Of a DNA stretch of 64,000 nucleotides, positions 61,353 to 64,000 are shown piece by piece (positions within the stretch are counted from its first letter, which is position 1; every line of letters begins with the position of its first letter). The stretch lies in the NCBI RefSeq assembly GCF_007751035.1, contig NZ_CP036433.1:1035001-1099000 (forward strand), in the 5' to 3' direction. The position numbers and the translations under genes were made by a program. This DNA is from Lignipirellula cremea (GTDB lineage: Bacteria > Planctomycetota > Planctomycetia > Pirellulales > Pirellulaceae). Under the pieces are notes generated by a model. The model was not told the DNA's origin. It made no database searches and saw only the letters and a program-made list of their open reading frames with translations.

Positions 61353-62054
61353 ATGCGTATGGTTTCGAAGCAGTTCCAGTTTTCCTGTGCATGCGGCGCC
61401 CTGTTGGCGGCGGAGCGGCGGCTGGCGGGTCGCCAGGGGAAGTGCCAGGGTTGCGGCGCCGTGTTTGAAATTCCGCAGCCAGGCGTCCTGTCGACCGCTC
61501 CCCGGGCCGATGCGATTGCCGTGCAGGAAGTGTGCGGCATCTGCCAGACGGCGATTGCCGAGGACGATCCCCGCACCCTGTGCCAGGCGTGCGATCTGCC
61601 CTACCACGCCGAGTGCTGGGTGGAGAATCTAGGATGTGCTGCTTATGGCTGCAGCCAGGTCAACGTTCTGAAGGTGGGGCCCGATATTCGCATCCCTTCG
61701 CCGGCTTCGCCGCTGCCGGGATCCAGGCAACCGGGATTCCCACAGGCCGGCCAATCGCCGCTGGGTGCGAGCGGTTACCAGGGCGGGGCCCTGCCGTCGG
61801 CGGTCGATCGTGCGGCAGCGTCCCCGACGCTGGCTTGGGATTATCTCTGGATGGGGGCGAGTGCAGTCGGCGTGTTCCTGAGTATACTCAGTTATGGCGG
61901 TCCCTCGGCAGTCACTGGCCTGGCCGCCCTGGTCGCCTACGCATTCCAGCAGGACAAATCCCATTGGGGTCCCGCCGCGACAAGCCTGCTGCTTTCCGCG
62001 GTGGGAGTGGTTTTCGGCCTGAGGTTGTCGCTGCTGTTCTGGCAAGCGACATGA
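61353..62054 (+). CDS. Prokaryotic RING-finger membrane protein with N-terminal zinc ribbon
   Basis: The 233-aa protein has three parts. Residues 10-40 are a small zinc ribbon (SCACG..GKCQGCGAVFEIP). Residues 61-100 form a C4HC3 binuclear treble clef: C61-x2-C64, C77-x2-C80, H85-x2-C88 and C95-x4-C100, in EVCGICQTAIAEDDPRT, LCQACDLPYHAECWVE and NLGCAAYGC. This matches the bacterial Prok-RING_1 pattern, which is linked to ubiquitin-like systems. A proline-rich linker and two or three membrane helices (about 160-182, 184-198, 207-230) end the protein. It would act as a membrane-anchored E3-like partner of the E2-like protein encoded next, 66 bp downstream. ATG 61353 or 61359 may be the start. 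Confidence 0.8.
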   Translation: MRMVSKQFQFSCACGALLAAERRLAGRQGKCQGCGAVFEIPQPGVLSTAPRADAIAVQEVCGICQTAIAEDDPRTLCQACDLPYHAECWVENLGCAAYGCSQVNVLKVGPDIRIPSPASPLPGSRQPGFPQAGQSPLGASGYQGGALPSAVDRAAASPTLAWDYLWMGASAVGVFLSILSYGGPSAVTGLAALVAYAFQQDKSHWGPAATSLLLSAVGVVFGLRLSLLFWQAT

Positions 62055-62120
62055 GCCAGGCGTCGGGGAACATCGAGCCAGGCGAACGAGCCCTTTTAGT
62101 TTTTGGCGATGGCGTCGCGC

Positions 62121-62744
62121 ATGATTCGATTCTCCTGTTCTACCTGCGGAAAGACGTTTGTCGTCGGCGATGATCTCGCTGGGCGGTCGGCTTCCTGCAA
62201 AGCTTGCGGCGGCCCGATTGTGGTTCCCGACCGCCATGCGCTGCCGGAACCGGAAGCTCCCCCGATCGTCAAGAAAAAGCCGCCCGTCCGCATCCGCCGC
62301 CTGCAGGCCGACGCGGAGCAGATCCGGCAGACCCTGCACAACTTTCCGCTGATCAGGGTCTACAAAACCACCGGCGATCCGCCCGAGATGTACCAGATCA
62401 TCTACCGCATTCGCGGTCTCACACGGGGACCGACAGGACCGGTTGTGCGGGAAGGTCATGTCGTGGAAATCCAGCTCACGCACGAATATCCGCGGCAAAG
62501 CCCCAAGTGCCGCATGCTGACGCCGGTGTTCCATCCCAATATTGAGCCGGCCATGATCTGCGTCGGCGATCACTGGACAGCGGGCGAACGGCTGATCGAT
62601 CTGATCATCCGCATCGGAGAAATGATCGCTTACCAGGCGTACAACCTGCGCAGCCCGCTCGACGGGGAAGCCGCCATGTGGGCGGACCAGAACGCCCATC
62701 GTCTGCCGACCGACCACCGCGATCTGCACCCGCCCGACGCCTGA
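62121..62744 (+). CDS. Zinc ribbon plus ubiquitin-conjugating-enzyme (E2)-like protein
   Basis: The 207-aa protein starts with a zinc ribbon of the same type as its RING neighbour (C6-x2-C9, C26-x2-C29). A UBC fold follows at about residues 56-195: N-terminal helix RIRRLQADAEQIRQTLHNFP, then VVEIQLTHEYPRQSPKCRML, the HPN motif at 138-140 (FHPNI), candidate catalytic Cys147 seven residues after the Asn (MICVGDHW), Trp152, and the helix LIDLIIRIGEMIAYQAYNLRSPLDGEAAMWADQ that corresponds to the end of E2 proteins. All landmark E2 residues are in place, so thioester transfer of a ubiquitin-like protein is plausible. No E1 or ubiquitin-like gene is nearby. The start could also be ATG 62109; MIRFSCSTCG at 62121 fits zinc-ribbon relatives better. 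Confidence 0.83.
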   Translation: MIRFSCSTCGKTFVVGDDLAGRSASCKACGGPIVVPDRHALPEPEAPPIVKKKPPVRIRRLQADAEQIRQTLHNFPLIRVYKTTGDPPEMYQIIYRIRGLTRGPTGPVVREGHVVEIQLTHEYPRQSPKCRMLTPVFHPNIEPAMICVGDHWTAGERLIDLIIRIGEMIAYQAYNLRSPLDGEAAMWADQNAHRLPTDHRDLHPPDA

Positions 62745-62767
62745 GGTTACTGGCTAATCGCTGCGGT

Positions 62768-63601
62768 TCAGACTTCGGTCTGTCCAGCCTGGGGGAACAG
62801 GCGGTCTTTCTCCTGGTCGCTGAGGGAGGCCGCGTATTCGCTGATTTCGTAGAATTCGGCGAACTCGATTTGAGACCCGCGCTCCTGGCCGTAGGCGGCG
62901 ATCAGGGCGTCGCGAAAACGTTCGCAGCGCGGGAAGCTGGAGCGGGAGCGGAACCAGTCGCGGAGCCAGTTGCGACGGGCGGGCTCTGCGGTCGGCGGCG
63001 GATCAATGTTGTGGTTGTACGGCAAAAAGTCAAACACCTGGCAGGCATGGCAGGCCAGCATCGCTACCACTTCGTCGACGTGGGGCGTAATGTCGATGGT
63101 TATCTGCGGCTCCAGCGGGCACGGTCGGGTGAACAGGTCGGTCATGTAGGCTACGACAGGATCTTTACGCAGATACGGCGTGTCGGTCACGACCAGCGGC
63201 ACGGTGACCATGTAGGATGCGTCCTGCACGGCCTGGCCGACCGCCCTGTGGTCGGGATGGTAGTCGTTAATCCGATGGGTGAGGACCAGATCGGGTTGCC
63301 AGGTGCGAATCTCACGGATGATACGGTCGCGAACTTCCAGCGTGGGCTGCAGTCCGCCGTCGGGGAAATCCCAGGTGACGTATTCGGCCCCGATGACGTC
63401 GCCGGCCGCCTTGGCTTCGGCCCGCCGGGTGCGGACAAGCTCCTCGGAAGCCAGACGATGATGTCCTGCGCCGCCGTTGGTGACGGAAACCAATTTGACG
63501 GGGCGTCCCAGGCTGCGGTAGATCGCGGCCAGCCCTCCGGCGTGATACTCGGCGTCGTCGGGATGGGCTCCCAGAATTAGTAACTTGGGGACGGCGGTCA
63601 T
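62768..63601 (-). CDS. PIG-L family deacetylase (BshB1-like)
   Basis: The 277-aa protein has the PIG-L zinc motifs: AHPDDAEYHAGG at the N-terminus, the NGGAGHHRLASEELVRTRRAEAKAAGDVIGAEYVTWDFPDGGL block, and HRINDYHPDHRAVGQAVQDASYMV with the HxxH pair. Relatives remove the N-acetyl group from GlcNAc-linked compounds, such as in bacillithiol biosynthesis; the substrate here is not known. About 60 residues at the C-terminus exceed short family members. It converges with the E2-like gene, 23 bp between stops, so it is not part of that unit. Confidence 0.9.
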   Translation of the reverse strand: MTAVPKLLILGAHPDDAEYHAGGLAAIYRSLGRPVKLVSVTNGGAGHHRLASEELVRTRRAEAKAAGDVIGAEYVTWDFPDGGLQPTLEVRDRIIREIRTWQPDLVLTHRINDYHPDHRAVGQAVQDASYMVTVPLVVTDTPYLRKDPVVAYMTDLFTRPCPLEPQITIDITPHVDEVVAMLACHACQVFDFLPYNHNIDPPPTAEPARRNWLRDWFRSRSSFPRCERFRDALIAAYGQERGSQIEFAEFYEISEYAASLSDQEKDRLFPQAGQTEV

Positions 63602-63932
63602 CTACGGCCTCATGGAATCAGCGTCGAAAGAGTATCCAGTCAACAGGCAGGCGGCCTGCGCTCGCCAGTATAGTCACTTTTGTTTCGCGGCGGCACGACC
63701 CCGGCCAGGCGACCCTGCGGCAGCCTGGGTCTGCGGGACGCCAACGGCATGCGTCTGTCCGGGCGACCCGTAAAAGCCGCCCGGAACGGCGCAAGAATGG
63801 GGTTCTGGTGAGTTTACGTTGATTGACAAATTGCGACGCGCCAAGTCAAATGAAACCAGAGGCGATTGTCTTTTCAGGGGCCAGCTCTGTTTGCTTCCTT
63901 ATCCACCAGGCCCATTTTTCGGAACCATGCTC
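63602..63932. other. 331-bp divergent spacer
   Basis: No gene is seen. It holds a promoter for the right-hand gene (63823-63851) and, for the minus strand, a TATACT box at 63672-63667, about 65 bp before the PIG-L start. Confidence 0.5.
63823..63851 (+). promoter_or_regulatory. Promoter of the GspE/PilB-like gene
   Basis: A perfect TTGACA (63823-63828), 17-bp spacer and TCAAAT (63846-63851), about 80 bp before the start codon. Confidence 0.6.
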
Positions 63933-64000
63933 ATGGCTAAAAAGAAGAAGGAATCCTTCGTTGACATTCTGATCCGCCGCGGCTCTCTGAGCCTGGATCA
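63933..64000 (+). CDS. Start of a probable type II secretion / type IV pilus ATPase (GspE/PilB), cut by the window edge
   Basis: Only 22 complete codons are visible: MAKKKKESFVDILIRRGSLSLD. A lysine-rich start followed by 'DILIRRGSLSLDQ' resembles the first helix of the GspE/PilB N-terminal (MshEN-like) domain, where a 'L-G-x-L-L-V-x-x-G-x-I-x-x-x-Q' pattern occurs. The ATG at 63933 has GGAA eight bases upstream; an in-frame ATG at 63927 is an alternative. A consensus promoter lies upstream. The assignment is tentative because so little is present. Confidence 0.5.
   Translation, partial: MAKKKKESFVDILIRRGSLSLD

Noticed and set aside
61532-62173. Alternative open frame across the RING-E2 junction
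   Set aside because: It is a shadow in another frame of the RING gene, and its translation lacks the Cys/His pattern and membrane helices of the chosen frames.
245-64000. CRISPR array, prophage, intact insertion sequence or integrated element
   Set aside because: No regular repeat-spacer series, no phage or transposase/integrase gene and no tRNA attachment site were seen. Repeats found are short intergenic elements only.

Overview
The window looks like chromosomal DNA of a planctomycete, most likely of the Pirellulales type. The evidence is the high GC content and a planctomycete-style gene set: cytochrome c/DUF1587-DUF1592-DUF1588-DUF1585 protein with a DUF1552 partner, many Tat-signal 'RRxFL' proteins, an NPYASP-type small membrane protein, an HzsA-related propeller cytochrome, a RING-like and E2-like protein pair, and a very long signal peptidase I. 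No phage, CRISPR, tRNA or intact insertion sequence was seen. This is a core or slow-turnover region with several families of small palindromic intergenic repeats.

Layout. The left edge (1-244) is the 5' end of a 16S rRNA gene on the minus strand. Behind it lies a long leader with a boxA-like site and four tandem near-consensus promoters (481-835), each paired with a hairpin. From 1.2 to 15 kb come a secreted alpha/beta hydrolase, a Tat-exported amine oxidase, a GNAT enzyme, a double-PDZ protein, PolX DNA polymerase, a DUF2314-ankyrin protein, GMP reductase, a fluoride channel, a DUF2330 protein and a large membrane coiled-coil protein. The spacers here carry a tandem MITE-like pair (2817-3075), a 70-bp dispersed repeat and a 24-nt-armed palindromic repeat that recurs at 15.0 and 55.6 kb.

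From 15 to 27 kb there is a cupredoxin next to a sulfite-oxidase-like molybdoenzyme, a hybrid histidine kinase with a degenerate N-terminal receiver, a CpsB-type PHP phosphatase, a PHA-system protein, and an overlapping moxR-DUF58-transglutaminase operon. From 27 to 41 kb are envelope genes: SGNH esterase, lptB, signal peptidase I, uppP, an MFS transporter, a dolichol-phosphate-mannose-synthase-like glycosyltransferase, and a marR-adaptor-RND efflux operon with a visible promoter and operator.

From 41 to 49 kb lies a planctomycete secreted-protein cluster (terpenoid-cyclase-repeat protein, PSD-type cytochrome, DUF1552, SUMF1-like). It is followed by a NUDIX hydrolase, an HNH endonuclease, SelB and a DUF255 thioredoxin-fold protein. 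A 45-bp perfect duplication precedes both the DUF255 gene and the next minus-strand gene. The right end holds a STAS protein, a 1059-aa HzsA-related diheme protein, a secreted protein of a conserved uncharacterised family ending at an intrinsic terminator, and then a two-gene unit coding a membrane-anchored prokaryotic RING protein and a zinc-ribbon/ubiquitin-conjugating-E2 protein. A PIG-L deacetylase and the start of a probable GspE/PilB ATPase close the window.

The RING-E2 pair is the most notable content. It is a compact, separately transcribed candidate for a bacterial ubiquitin-like conjugation step, with no E1 or ubiquitin-like gene in view. All assignments come from reading motifs by eye; no database search was run.
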